Positions 47,675 to 59,346 are shown, counted from the first letter of the stretch. The stretch: DNA of 64,000 bases from Strongyloides papillosus (GCA_005656395.1 SRSI01000017.1:496001-560000), one strand, 5' to 3'. Translations and numbers: made by a program. The notes: generated by a model from the sequence alone, not told the origin.

Positions 47675-49347
47675 ATGTTTAACAGTTATAAAAAAAGTTA
47701 TAAAGATATTAAGAAATTACGTCAAAATTTCCAAAGGGAAAGATTCGAAGCACAAGAACAGGAGATTAAAGAAACCAATACCATTATTATAAATATTCCA
47801 ATGGATATAGAAAATGACAACTTAAATAATTCAGATATGGAAAGATAGGATTTGGTATCAATATAAAAAACAATGATAATAATGATGATGTTCCATTGTA
47901 TGAAAATTCAAGTGTTTCACTAAAACAATTTGTTAGTGAATTAATGAAAGCAAAGGTAATTGAATTTTAAATATTTATTATTTTTTCTTAGATAAACAGT
48001 GGTGTTTCTGATAGAGGCCACGAAATGTATTTAAGGTAAATATTATTTAAATTATCATTTAAAATTATTTAGTGCAATAAAAAAAGCACTTCCGCAACCC
48101 AACAAACTTTTGGTAACTATAGATGGAACAAGAAACTATTTTAAAAAAGGAAGTATGTCACTGTCGGACGAAGCAATATATCAAGAATTTACAGATGGAA
48201 AATTTGTAATATACAATGCAAGAAGAAGAATACATGAAATTTTCCGAATGTATGTACAGGAGATTATTTCATATACTGAAGAAATGTTGTCATAACCACA
48301 TCTTAAGGATACAATTAGTGGAAAAGTTTACAGAATGATGAATAATGTCAATAAAAATACCTTTTTAATTGGACTACAACTACATTTTGATGGAGGAAAT
48401 TCCAATAAAACTAACAAAGACCACCAAATATTTCCATTTTCTTTGAGGATTTTGAATTTACCACCAGGAATAAGAAATAAGTTTGAACTATACATTTCTT
48501 TTGCAATATACTGTGGAATCGGAAAGCCACCATTTGAATTAATGGAAGAACCTATTAGAAAAAGTTTTAAAAGCAAGTTAATTTAATTTTTAACTTTTAA
48601 TTTAATTATTGACATTTGTTTTAGAGTTTAAACTATGTGAAAATAATTCAATTGTGTTAAACGGAAGAGAAATTTGCTATAACATTCAAGTAATTAACTT
48701 TACTGCAGACATTATTGCAAAAACTGACTTCTTAAGGATGAAACATTTCAAACATACGTATGGATGTTCTTTATGTTTTACAGCTTCAACAACTTTATTG
48801 AAAAGAGCTGTCTATATCGGCTATCGGGTGCACTCTAAGGACAAGAAATTCAATGATAGATGACGTTAATTATGTCCTTAGAAATAGACACATAATTGAC
48901 AATTACCATGGACATAAGGAAAATCTACCTATGTTCTTTGACGACATTATGTATCCCTATGTGATAACAGTTGATTGGTTTCACTCAGTCTTGTATGGGA
49001 TTTTTTAAAATGATATGAAAAACATTTTAATTAGTGAATTCTATGCTAACAATGAAGAATTTATTGTCTCACCGTTGTCAAACGGATCAAAGGAAATGAT
49101 CGACTACAAAATTGACAACAACAAGATTAGTAGATGTTTCACAAGAAAACTAAGAAAACTTGAATGCTTTGGATCATACAAAGCATCAGAAATGAAACTG
49201 ATTTTTCTATATATTTTTCCTTTATCAATGTTTTCAATTATAAATAGTGGTGATAATATATATAGCAAATATGTCTTAAATACATTTCTACAAATCGCTG
49301 CAGTTGGGAGCTTATTAAACAATAACATTACAAATGAATCGTTGTAG
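47675..49347 (+). pseudogene. Decayed CACTA/EnSpm-like (Tnp2-type) transposase
   Basis: Fragments in order match the Tnp2-type transposase layout: VTIDGTRNYF; LQLHFDGGNS with FPFSLRILNLPPGIRNKF and CGIGKPPFELMEEPI; KHFKHTYGCSLCFTAS; VITVDWFHSVLYGIF; and SRCFTRKLRKLECFG with YKASEMKLIFLYIFPLS. Introns are recognisable: 47956-47991, 48036-48072 and a GC-AG intron at 48573-48624 (GCAAGT to TTTTAG). Breaks: frame change near 47,848; in-frame TAA at 48293-48295; a 7-bp tandem duplication (TATCGGC TATCGGG, 48815-48828) shifting the frame; and in-frame TAA at 49006-49008. Terminal inverted repeats were not identified. The superfamily call rests on motif order only. Confidence 0.6.
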
Positions 49348-50235
49348 CGGTATTAATATAAAGGCTTTTATTTGATCTACCAGGGAAGAGGAACAATAAT
49401 ATTATATGTAATTTATATAAACAAAAATATAATCTAATCATTTTGTTACTCAATTTCTTCTTTTATACTCTTACAGGGCTGGGTGTCCTCACCTGATACC
49501 TTTTAGTGTTCTATCTCTCCTTGATAATTTCTTTAAGTAATCATATCAACAGGGTGTCTTGGTGTAAAAATTTATTTCATTTCATCCAAGTTATTCTTGG
49601 TCTATTATTATTACAGGTGAGCATACCCTCTTCAAAATTTCGTTTTCATTCTTATCAATGTTATAGACAATGATTCTCGCGGAAGAATTGAAGCAAATAG
49701 TGTTTTATTTAGTAACCGGATTGTTGCTACATGTCTTATCTCTACTTCTCAACATCATTGGGATTGTTATTCAAAATTAAAAGAAAACGGATCAACCAAC
49801 TTCTCCAAATACAAGACAAGAGGCCGTTCCATACGATCCTCTAGCCATTGTTAGAGGTGCAATGACTCCTTCTAAGGTCAACACTTCTTCCAATTGATAA
49901 CGCCTACCAAAATTTTCTGATCTTGGAGACTTCTCTTTCAAATGTTAATAACATAGTTTCAGTTGTTATTTGTTTCGTTCTTACCTCTCTAAATTAGGAT
50001 TGGGTGATCTTATTATTGTTATCATTATTTATTTGATGTTATTTGTTGATAATAAAACTTATTAATTAATTAGTTTTTTAAACGTCTTTTCGTGTGAAGA
50101 CTTGTAGTGGAATTTTGTTTCTTATTGCCATCTTCTCCTATTGTCGCGATAGTTGATAAGATATTTTTTTACATATCCTTCATTGATCGATGTGTCGCAG
50201 TTGTTTTTAGTAGCAATTAAAAGCCAAATGAATGT
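49348..50235. other. Mobile-element debris with small membrane ORF
   Basis: Non-random region containing the env-like trace at 49670-49897, preceded by acceptor-like TATACTCTTACAG (49464-49476) and a possible 50-nt intron at 49617-49666 (GTGAGC to TTATAG). No host gene recognised. Confidence 0.4.
49670..49897 (+). pseudogene. Membrane-anchor ORF with in-frame stop, env-like trace
   Basis: ATG after an intron-like acceptor. 36 codons encode a strong hydrophobic helix (IVFYLVTGLLLHVLSLLLNI) and end in TAA at 49778-49780. The same frame then continues 38 codons as a polar tail (TDQPTSPNTRQEAVPYDP) to TGA at 49895-49897. The layout resembles the membrane anchor and cytoplasmic tail of a viral-type glycoprotein or a small membrane protein. 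Neighbouring retroelements make an env remnant plausible; this is inference. Confidence 0.3.
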
Positions 50236-50372
50236 TTCACAAATAAATGGTAATTCATAAAAATAGATGATAATAAGTCACAAATAAATGATAATAATCC
50301 ACAAATAAATGATAGTAGTTCACAAATAAATGGTAGTAATTCACAATTAAATGATAGTAATTCACAAATAAA
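50236..50372. repeat. 21-bp tandem repeat, about six units
   Basis: Diverged head-to-tail copies of a unit like CACAAATAAATGATAATAATT. Because 21 is a multiple of three, the minus strand stays open and encodes repeated VNYYHLF heptads. Probably a minisatellite at the edge of the gag-like remnant rather than a protein domain. Confidence 0.75.
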
Positions 50373-50477
50373 TGTGTTTTAGATGTCAGTCTTTCTGTTC
50401 TATGGTTGTCGCTGCCCAGAGAGGTAATAGGCCTGCCAGTAAGTGATAGTTGGTACTTCTTGACTTTGTTGTGCCCC

Positions 50478-51296
50478 TCATGGTCCACTCGTAGGTAGAG
50501 GTGCATTGCCTTGAGGCCCATTGATGTTCCCTGCGATGGGTGTGGCACCCCAGTTGGGTGTTGGCGGCGGAGCTAAGACCATTATTGGTTGTATGCCGAA
50601 TGATGCTGGTCTTAGATTAAGTATTCGTGGTCTTAAATTATTTTTTTGATGCTGTTGGTCATCCCTAGTTAATTGGCGGGGAGCTGGGGCTTGTTGTGGA
50701 GTGTGATTTATAGACGGTCTTGGCCTTGGTACTGGTTATTGTACGTTAGCTGGGCTTAACAACGGTGGTTGCTCGTTCAGTTGGCTGACTGCTACTAATG
50801 GGTTATCAGTCTCAGTCTGGACTGATTGGCTTCTTCTTAATGTTGCTCGTCTAGCTCTCGGGTGCATTAACATTGCTACAGTTGCCACCTTAAATGTTAC
50901 TTCGTTATAAGTAGGGAATTCGAATGAATTCTCGAATTCATAGCGTTTTATGAAGACGTCAAAGGGTTGCTTTGTTAATGATTCGAATTCTTGAGAGGTG
51001 ATTCCGGCTGTTTGAAAGAATTGTCTTCTTAACAAGGGAATATTGTGTATTGTTGGTTCCTGTACGGGTCCTCTTATTTCGTGAATAATCTCTGCTAATT
51101 TTCTGTAGAAGTTTGTGTAGATGGCTCTCTCGCAATCCTTGATACGACTGACGTGGTTTCGAAGATGAAATAATGAATTGTCATGTTCTCCTGATTCATC
51201 CCAGCTTACTATTAGTTGTGTGCACTCTTGAAGTGCTTCAATGAGATAGAGGTTGTCATAAGGCAATGGTCCTGCCGGATTATCCATTGCTGTCAA
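50478..51296 (-). pseudogene. Gag-like ORF of a gypsy-type element
   Basis: 186 codons from ATG at 51296 to TAA at 50736-50738; the same frame then continues to TGA at 50478-50480, for 271 codons in all. The first part is helical with the starts PAGPLPYDNLYLIEAL and RRQFFQTAGITSQEFE; the part after the stop is Pro/Arg-rich (PVPRPRPSINHTPQQ; LAPPPTPNW), typical of a Gag nucleocapsid-side tail. No zinc knuckle is seen. It lies beyond the 3' LTR of the adjacent pol body in the same orientation, so it looks like the gag of a second, tandem copy sharing that LTR. The Gag identity rests on position and composition. Confidence 0.5.
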
Positions 51297-51339
51297 AAAT
51301 GTGATTTTCTTAAGATTATCTGCCTCTTATACCCTTTTC

Positions 51340-51764
51340 TTTTGTTTATTCATTAATTCCTTTGTTGTTATTAATTTGTGAGCTTTCTCATGATGTCTTG
51401 ATGTTTACATTCTCTCCATATGTCTCCTTCTTCTTGATCGTTATTTTTAGAAATGTTTTTGTTTTGTTTATCATTTCATCTTCTCTTTTCTTCTCATGTT
51501 AGGGGAAATAGTTTAAAGTAACATATTTAGTATGTAATAAATAAGTTTCAATGTTTCTTTGTAGTAATTATTCTTGGTATCAAATAAAATTTAAAGATGG
51601 TTGATTAGATAAATATTGCAATAAAAAGCTTGAATAAGACAGTGATAGTGATGCTATTTTAACTAAATAATGTCAGTATGACAGAATAATGATAGAATAA
51701 TGGTATAAACTTGTAGAAAAATTTTATTGTGGATTTTTTTCCTTAGACGACGTCTGGAAACACA
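51340..51764 (-). repeat. Putative LTR of the minus-strand gypsy element
   Basis: On the minus strand a polypurine tract (GGAGGGGGGA, 51765-51774) is followed at 51764 by TGTGTTTCCAGACG, the expected start of a 3' LTR. The distal end is uncertain; the boundary given is only the approach to the gag-like ATG. No second copy in the window allows a check. Confidence 0.45.
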
Positions 51765-54700
51765 TCCCCCCTCCAATTGAATTTCTTCACTACTGGTGAA
51801 GCTTTATACATTTTTAGTTGTTTTACATGTGCGATTTTATGAATCTTTTGTCCTCTGTTGGTTATGTGGCTTATTCTTCCTGTTTTCAATAATTTGCTAA
51901 GTTCGCAATTTCCCGTTGTTTTGTTGATTGATATTATTACATATGGTCCATCATATTTTCCGATCGTTTTTCCTTCATTTCCCGTTTTGCCAAAAATTCT
52001 CTTCAATACTGCATCTCCTACTTTGAAGAATTCGGGTTTATTTACTATCTTCTTTTCTTGATTCTTGTTTAATGTTGTTATTATTTCCGCGATGAGGTTC
52101 TCATGACTTATCTGTATTTCCTTGTTGTCTAAGTGATTTAGTAGTCCAAGATTTCTTTCTATGGTAATTTTCTTTCTTCCAAATATTACTTCGTATGGTA
52201 CAGCTTTTGTGGTTGTATGTATTTGGTTATTGTAAGTGAGGGTGGCTACAGGTATTATTAAATCCCATTCCTCATCGGCTTCATAGAAGGCTATTATTTC
52301 GTTAATTGTTCTGTTATATCTTTCTACTTCTCCGTTAGAGTTGTGATTGTAAGCTACTGACTTAATTAGTTCTATTCTTGAGTTGCACATAAATTCCTCG
52401 AATTCTTTACTTGAAAAATATGATGCATTATCTAGCCTTAGGGCTTCAGGATATCCAAAGATTGTGAACACGTGAATTATTAGTGTATTGATAATAGTTT
52501 CTGATTTAATATTTCTCATGGGAATTGCGAGTGAATATTTTGAAAAATCATCAACTATTACAAGTAAATATTCATTTCTTCGCTTGGTGGTTTGTAGTCT
52601 TCCTCTTATGTCAATATTTAGCCTTATCCAGGGTCCTTTTGGTACATCCCATGTTCCTTCCCAATGACTAGTGATGTTTGGAGCAAATTTAATTTTCTGA
52701 CATTTCTCACAGTCAATATTAATTTTCATGTTTTCCCACCAGTAATGTTGTTTTATCAAATTAGCAATCCTCTTGCTTCCCAAGTGTGCTCCCAGGTGTA
52801 TATTGGAATGATACTCGCTAATTAGTCGATTTCTTACTTTTCCGGGGACGTATATTTTCTCCCTTCCTAAAATTTTAATATACCCTATTTTGTCTATTAT
52901 TTTGATTTGGTCTTTATATCTGTTTGACAACTCTTCCACTTCTTTCTCATTCAATTTAAACCATTCTAGTCGGATGGGAGGTAGTGATTTCCATTGTTCG
53001 TCATGTATCTCCTTTTTCAATACGAGGGCTGCTAATTGAGGTTCGCTTAATATCTCCTCGGGATTCCTGGATAACAGATCAGCTATTACGTTTGCTTTGC
53101 CTTCTTTGTAAAATATATTAAGGTTGTAGGCCATGAGTGTTAGTTGGTAGCGTCTCAGCTTAGTTTGGTTTTCTTTGGCTGATTTTATTGCTAGAAGTGC
53201 ACGTTGATCAGTGAACACATCAGTAGTTTTTCCCTCTATATAGTACTTAAAGGATTTAATAGAAAATACGAGTGCTAAAGCTTCCTTCTCTACTATTTGC
53301 CACCTTTTCTCTATACTGTTAAGTGTTCGACTAACGCAGGCTACTAACCGTAATCTTTTATCTTGCTGATCTTCTTGTAGGAGTACGCCTCCTACCGCAT
53401 ACTCTGATGCATCTGTGTGTATTGCAAAGCTTCGATTTATGTCGGGGGGTGCTAGTATAGGTGCTTCTTTTAACTTTGTTTTTAATGAATTAAAAGCGGT
53501 TTCTTGTTCTTCTGTCCAGACGAAATCCTCCTTTTCATTCAGCAGTTTAGTTAGTGGAGATGCTATTTTAGCATAATTAAGGACAAACCTTGTGAAATAA
53601 TTTGTTGCTCCTAAAAAGGTTCTGAGTTCTTTTCTATTCTTAGGGGGAATTACTTTATCGATGGCTTCCACTTTCTTGGGATTAATTTCAATTCAGTTTT
53701 GGGATATTATATGCCCTAGAAATTCAGTTCTTCGTTGCCAAAAATTGCATTTTCTTAATTTAGCGCTCATTCCTATATCTTGTAGTTTCTTGAAGACTCT
53801 TTCGACATCTTTTACATGATTTGTTTCTTTTCCGAAAACAATAATATCGTCTAGGTATACAACAATATTGTCTCTCATATCTCCAAAACTTTTTTCCATG
53901 ACCCTTTAAAAAGTAGAGGGGCTTTCTGATAATCCCATTGGTGTCACATTGTACTGGTATAAGCCTTTCGGCGTTATGAACGCTGTTATCTCTTTGGATT
54001 TTTCTGCAATAGGTATTTGGAAAAATCCGGAAGCTAAGTCAATGTGTTATGAAATATAAATATAGTACAGACAAGTATGTATAATGTTTATTTAACAACC
54101 GAGAAATGCCCGGTTATCATCTGTTTTATTTTACTTTTATAATACTCAAGAATAGATAAGAAATGTATAAATTATTTAAATACTCTTTTGTCTTCAGTCT
54201 TGATTATTGATATTCTTTTATTTATTATTTTCATGTCGATCAATTTCCATTACAAATGGTCAAATAGATTTCCTTTCCTGAGACCTTTTCTAGAATATCT
54301 TCTATTAATGGTAACATTGAGGTTTCTTCTTTGGTAACCAAATTAACTTCTCTATAGTCCACGACCTTCCTCCAGTCTCCAGTCTTTTTCTTTGCCATGA
54401 GAACAGGTGATGCCCATGGAGATTTTGACTTTTCAATCTGGCTTTCTCTAAGCATATCATTTATTATATTCATCATTGCTTCTTCTTGTTCTGGTCTATA
54501 TTTTCTTAGTGGTTTTCGAACTATCTTGGAGTTTTCTTCGAGAGTAATTTCATGTCTTATCGTTCCTGTATACCTGCCAGGGTCGTGCATATACTCGTAA
54601 AAGATATCTTTATATTTAAGAATGAGGGCTTCCAATTGTTTTGGTATTTCTATAATGTTTAACATTTCATCATCACTTAAAGGGCTTGATCTCTTTTCCT

Positions 54701-55115
54701 CGGATAAGTCTTCCTCCCAGTTAGCTTCAGGAGCTATATATTCATCTTCAGCTGAAATAATTTCATCAGGTTTTACTTGGACTGCTAAGCATAAAGGAGT
54801 ATTTTTGAGAATATTGAAAGGTTTTGTTCCAAAGTTCCAAAGATGTATTGTTGTAAAATTGTTTTTGATGTTATTGACACCTTTAATCGGCATGATTTCA
54901 GGTGGTATTGTTGTTTGTTTTTTTTTTGGTTATATACAGGAGACCATCCTCAATTAGTGATCTCTCTTTTAGTGAAAATCCTGGCCCATGCCGGGTAGGA
55001 GAGTGGTATTTCTTGTAGTCATGAGTACTAACTTCTTTCTGTAATCATTCCATGATTTTGGGAAGACGTAATTTCCTATCGTTATTGTTTCCTGCCCGTA
55101 GTGATGCATATATAA
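51743..55115 (-). pseudogene. Ty3/gypsy pol remnant (element 1)
   Basis: Minus-strand polyprotein gene. In order: a partial N-terminal region up to the mariner edge; reverse transcriptase with SPWASPVLMAKKKTGDWRKV and the YLDD catalytic box; RNase H (HTDASEYAVGG, TDQRALLA); integrase with an HHCC zinc finger (GAHLGSKRIA, CEKCQKIK) and the DDE triad (LNIDIRG, RLDNASYFSS, NGEVERYNRT). Damage: a TGA at about 55,053-55,055; a one-base slip in a ten-A run near 54,918-54,927; a 210-bp solo LTR at 54045-54254 with TSD; an in-frame TAA at 53906-53908; and a TGA at 53693-53695. Apart from the insertion, the frame from 54893 to the end is continuous. The last codons and stop (51743-51745) run through the polypurine tract into the LTR. 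Confidence 0.88.
54045..54254. mobile_element. Solo LTR (210 bp) with 4-bp target duplication
   Basis: Begins TGTTATG and ends CATTACA (TG...CA, near-matching inverted ends). It is flanked by AATG at 54041-54044 and 54255-54258. It sits between the codons for the strand leading to the RT active-site aspartate, and its removal with one AATG restores the pol frame. It contains a small palindromic stem (AACCG/CGGTT) and a TATAAATTATTTAAATA promoter-like run. No internal region remains, so it is a recombination-derived solo LTR. It is unlike the two other LTRs in the window. Confidence 0.85.
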
Positions 55116-56395
55116 GGTTGTCCAGAATGAAATGACCCTTTTTTACCCTAATTTTTAAATGCGCATAACTTTACTAAAAATAAATATTTTTATTCAAAAT
55201 AACAACCATTAGAATCTACACATTGTTGCCAACGAGATACAAGCTTATTTATTCCATTTGCATAGAAATCTGGGGTTCTAAATTCAATGAAAGCTTCAAA
55301 GACAGTTTTGGCTTCCTCATCGTTCCTGAAGATTTTCTCCGTTAAGAAGTTGTCAAGATGTTTGAAAAAATGGAAATCTGTTGGAGCAAGGTCAGGTGAA
55401 TATGCGGGATGCGGCAGGGTTTCATATCCTAATTCCCTCAATTTCTGGAGGGTCTTCTTTGAAACATGAGGTTTTGCGTTATCATGGAGAAGAATTAGCC
55501 CTTTTCTATTGACTAAAGCAGGCATTTTTTGGGACAATTTGTGATGCATTTCTTCAAGCACTTGACAATAGGACTCCGAATTAATTGTTTCTCCAGGTTT
55601 CATGAACTTATAATGAATGACTCCTACAGCAGAACACCAAACAGTTACCATAACCTTCTTTGGGGTCAATTTGGGTTTTGGAAAGTGTTTTGGAGCTTTA
55701 TTTTTGTCCAACCATTGTCCAGTTCTTTTACGATTGTCGTACAGAATCCATTTTTCATCACAAGTGATAAGACGACTTAGAAATGGGTCATTTTTGTTCC
55801 TCAAAATGAGGGAAGAACAAATCTCATAACGACACAATTTTTGATAATCGTTTAATTCGTGAGGTACCCATTTGTTGAGTTTTTTTGTTTTTTCTATCTC
55901 TTTAAGTGGTTAGAAATGGTTGATTTTGATACATTTAATTCCTCTGCAAGTTCTCTAACGGTTGTGCGTGGATTGGCTTCAACAACTTTTCGCAATTCAT
56001 CGTTATCAAGAACTGATCCAGGGCTCCCACGCTCTTCGTTTTCGAGGTTCTCACTGCCTTCTTTGAATTTTCTAAACCATCTCTTTACAGTAGAAAGAGA
56101 GACAAGATCTTCTCCAAAAGTTCCATTAATTTCTTGAGTTGTTTTTGCAGCATTAGTACCGCGTTTGAACTCATAAAGCATAATAGCACGAATATCACGT
56201 TTTGACAGCATTGTTTGTTTTTGAAATAAATTGATGACAAAAAGATCTCATGGCAATAATATATATATCATCGTGTAGAGAAGATTTAGGAGAATCTAAC
56301 GGCTTGTTTTATTGTACCAAAACATAGCCAATCATTTGAGAAAACGCACGTCAAACAACGAGCACCAAAAAAGGGCCATTTCATTCTGGACAACC
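55116..56395 (-). mobile_element. Mariner transposon, 1.28 kb
   Basis: Terminal inverted repeats of 29 bp (55116-55144 and 56367-56395; start GGTTGTCCAGAATGAAATG) match at 28 of 29 positions. The flanking bases are TAA on both sides, consistent with the TA target preference of mariner elements. The transposase is on the minus strand, broken by one frameshift. The element lies exactly between two head-to-head truncated gypsy elements. Confidence 0.92.
55190..56211 (-). pseudogene. Mariner transposase, one frameshift
   Basis: The first part (55894-56211, 105 aa) starts MLSKRDIRAIMLYEFKRG and has the paired helix-turn-helix DNA-binding domain (STVKRWFRKFKEG; VRELAEELNVSKSTISNHLK). The second part (215 aa from 55837) holds the catalytic core: ITCDEKWI (first Asp), LLHDNAKPH (second) and YSPDLAPTDFHFF (third), the D,D34D pattern of mariner. 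The parts are in different frames, consistent with loss of about one base near 55,896, with no other break. Combined length is close to the usual ~345 aa. One recent lesion in an otherwise complete copy suggests relatively young inactivation. Confidence 0.9.
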
Positions 56396-59337
56396 TAATA
56401 TTAAGAAGAAAGATTCAGAGGAGGATTCAGAAGTAGAAATCAACGCGTACTGTCTTACAACAGACTGTAAGTTTATAAACAAGAAAAATAAAATAGGCAT
56501 TAAACCTATAATTAAAATTAATATTAATAATTTACCTGCTTCCTGCTTATTAGATAGTGGAGCCAATGTTAGTTTAATTAATAGTAGTTTTGTTTGTAAA
56601 TCCAAACTTCAAATTGAGCCACTTAATACTATAAAAATTCGAGATGCTTCTAACAACTCTATGAATATCTTAGGTAAAATTATACTAAATATAGATAGTC
56701 GGGATTTTGATCTTTTTGTCGCTAAAAACATTAGTTATGATGTAATTATAGGTACTAATATTATTACTAAATCGCCAAAAATTTACGATAAATTTATGTC
56801 ATCAATGAAACCTGAAGTAAATAAATTAGAAGTAGATATAGAATTAGATAAAATTCTTCATGAAAATGAAGTCGCGTTCTCGAAAAATGATAATGATATA
56901 AGTGAAACTAATTTCTTCAAACATAAAATTATAGTAAAAGACCACCAACCAATTAGGGAGAAGAAAAGGTCAACACCATTGGCATTACAGAAATTAGTAA
57001 AAAAGAAGTTAGATGAAATGCTTAAGAATAAGATAATTCGGCCTTCAACATCCCCGTGGAGTGCACCATAACAAATAGTTGCTAAAGGCACTGATGACGT
57101 TAGATTATGTGTTGACTATAAAAAATTAAATAGAATTATTAAACTTGATGCATATAGCTTACCTAACATTCAGTTATTATTACAAAGTCTGCACGATAAA
57201 GCCGTATTTACAAATTTAGATCTCACAAAAGGCTACTGGCAAATAGATTTGACCGAATGCAGCAAACAATATACCGCATTTAGTTGTGACTATGGTTTAT
57301 TCGATTTTAATTAACTACCGTTTGGCTTAGCTACATCACCTGCTGAATTCGAGAGAATGATGGAATTAGTGTTTAGGGATCTTATACGACGTAAAGTAGT
57401 ATTTGTCTATCTAGATGATATTCTTATAGCAACGAAAACAGTTAACGAGCATTTAGAAGTTTTAGAACTAGTACTTAAACGCGTTATTAAGTATAAACTA
57501 AAAATTAATAAAACAAAATCAAATTTTTGTAAAAGCACAATACCATTTTTAGGATTCGACATTAGTGCGGAAGGAGTAAAGATTGATAAAGTTAAACAAG
57601 CAAAAATTTTAAATTTTGAAATTCCAACAAATCATGCTACGTTACAATCATATCTAGGATTTATTAATTATTTTCGTAACTTTATCCCTAATTGTGCTGT
57701 TTTACTTTCCGATTTATACTTGTGCTTAAATAATAAAACAAAATTTGATTTTAATAGGAAATGTTTAAATGCTTTTAATAAAATTAAAGAGATCCTGCTA
57801 AAAGGAGATGCCCTTATACAACCAGATATAGAAGGTGCGATTGATGGATCTAATCCATTTAGTATATTCATTGACGCGAGCTACAGTGGTATAGGTGAAT
57901 GTCTCATGCAACGTTATGAAAAACACTTACGACCGATAATGTTTTTCAGTAGAGCTCCTCAAGGTGCTGAAAAAAACTATCACATTAGTGACCTAGAAGC
58001 TCTGAGTTTAGTTAGTGCGCTAAAGAGATTTAAAAATATCATATATCACACAAAAGTAAAAATCTATACTGACCACGCACCATTAGTCTCATTTTTTACA
58101 AAGACAAATCTAGCTAATCGACTACTACGTTGGGCCTTATTAATTCAAGAATACAACATTGAGATTATTCATATAAAAGGTTCGTCTAATGTAATCGCAG
58201 ACTATTTAAGTAGATCAGGTTGGAAAGATTCACAAGAACCTAAGTTAGAAGAATTTAGGGACAATCAAGTCATAACTGTAGAGTTAAATGAAGACAAATT
58301 TCTAGATGAGATAGATATAGGTAGACTACAATGTAATAACTCAGTTAATAGAAAGGTAATAAAATGTATGCATAACAATACGACCTTTGTACCAAGCAGT
58401 AACTATAAAGAAAAGAAATTTGCTAAAGTCTTCAAACAGCTATCTTTTAATAAAAATCATGTCCTAGTAGTTAATAAGAGTAGAATTGTAATCCCACAAA
58501 AATTGTACAAACTCCTAGTGAATAGTATACATCACCCCTTACATAGAAGTAAAACTAATTCGCTAGCACATATAAATAATCTTTACTTCTGTCCAGGTAT
58601 CACTAAAGAGATAAATTCGGTAATAGATGATTGCGAAACATGCTTAAAAACAAATAAATTAAGATCGAAAATAGTAGTTTGGCCAAAACATCAAAACCAT
58701 TAGAAAGAATTCACGGTGATCTAGGTTATGACGAATATTACAAAAGTTGGTTTATTTTATTCACTGATACATATTCACAATTGGTAGTAGCAAATTGGGT
58801 AAGAAAACAAGATACAAATAACATAATAAAAACATTAGAAAATTTGCAACATCGTAGTAGACATAAAATAGAACATATAGTAGTAGATAACCAAAAATGT
58901 TTTATATCAAAAAATTTTAAAGACTATTGTACAAGAAATAAAATAAAATTGACATATAGTTTAGCATACGAACGCCAATCCAATGGACATGCCGAAAGAT
59001 GCGTACGTTCTCTCAAAGAGGCATTAATTAAATTTCATTGTCTAGGTAAATAGAAGGCATTAGAACTGAGCTTACAAAGATTTAATGGTAGTTTTAAAAA
59101 AAGATAGCACTACAGAAATTTAACGATACAAGTGACAATGGTGAGAAAGTAAAAAATAAAAGTACACAGTTTCAACCTAAGGTAATTAATCGGAAAGGAT
59201 ACTTTTTGCGACGTCCTGATATAAATAGAACATTCGAGCAATGCATTGTTCTCACACAATCGTCTCTCCATGCACACATAATTAAAGATAGATTTGGAAA
59301 AAAACATACTCGAAGTTATAGAAGTGTCAAAATCTAG
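56396..59337 (+). pseudogene. Ty3/gypsy pol remnant (element 2)
   Basis: Plus-strand pol, truncated at its 5' side by the mariner end. In order: aspartic protease (LLDSGANVSLI); reverse transcriptase (STSPWSAP, LDLTKGYWQIDL, LPFGLATSPAEF, VYLDD box); RNase H (FIDASYSGIG, YTDHAPLVSF); integrase zinc finger (HHPLHRSKTNSLAHINN, CETCLKTN) and DDE core (RIHGDLG, VVDNQKCF, NGHAERCVRSLKE). A C-terminal basic tail ends at TAG 59335-59337. Breaks: in-frame TAA at 57069-57071 and 57312-57314; a one-base loss in an A-run near 58,684; TAG at 59051-59053 followed by a frame change. It differs in sequence from element 1 and belongs to a separate lineage. Gag is absent. Confidence 0.88.
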
Positions 59338-59346
59338 AAGGAGGGA

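Noticed and set aside
50236..50372. CRISPR-like regular repeats
   Set aside because: Units are directly abutting and diverged with no spacers; eukaryotic minisatellite.
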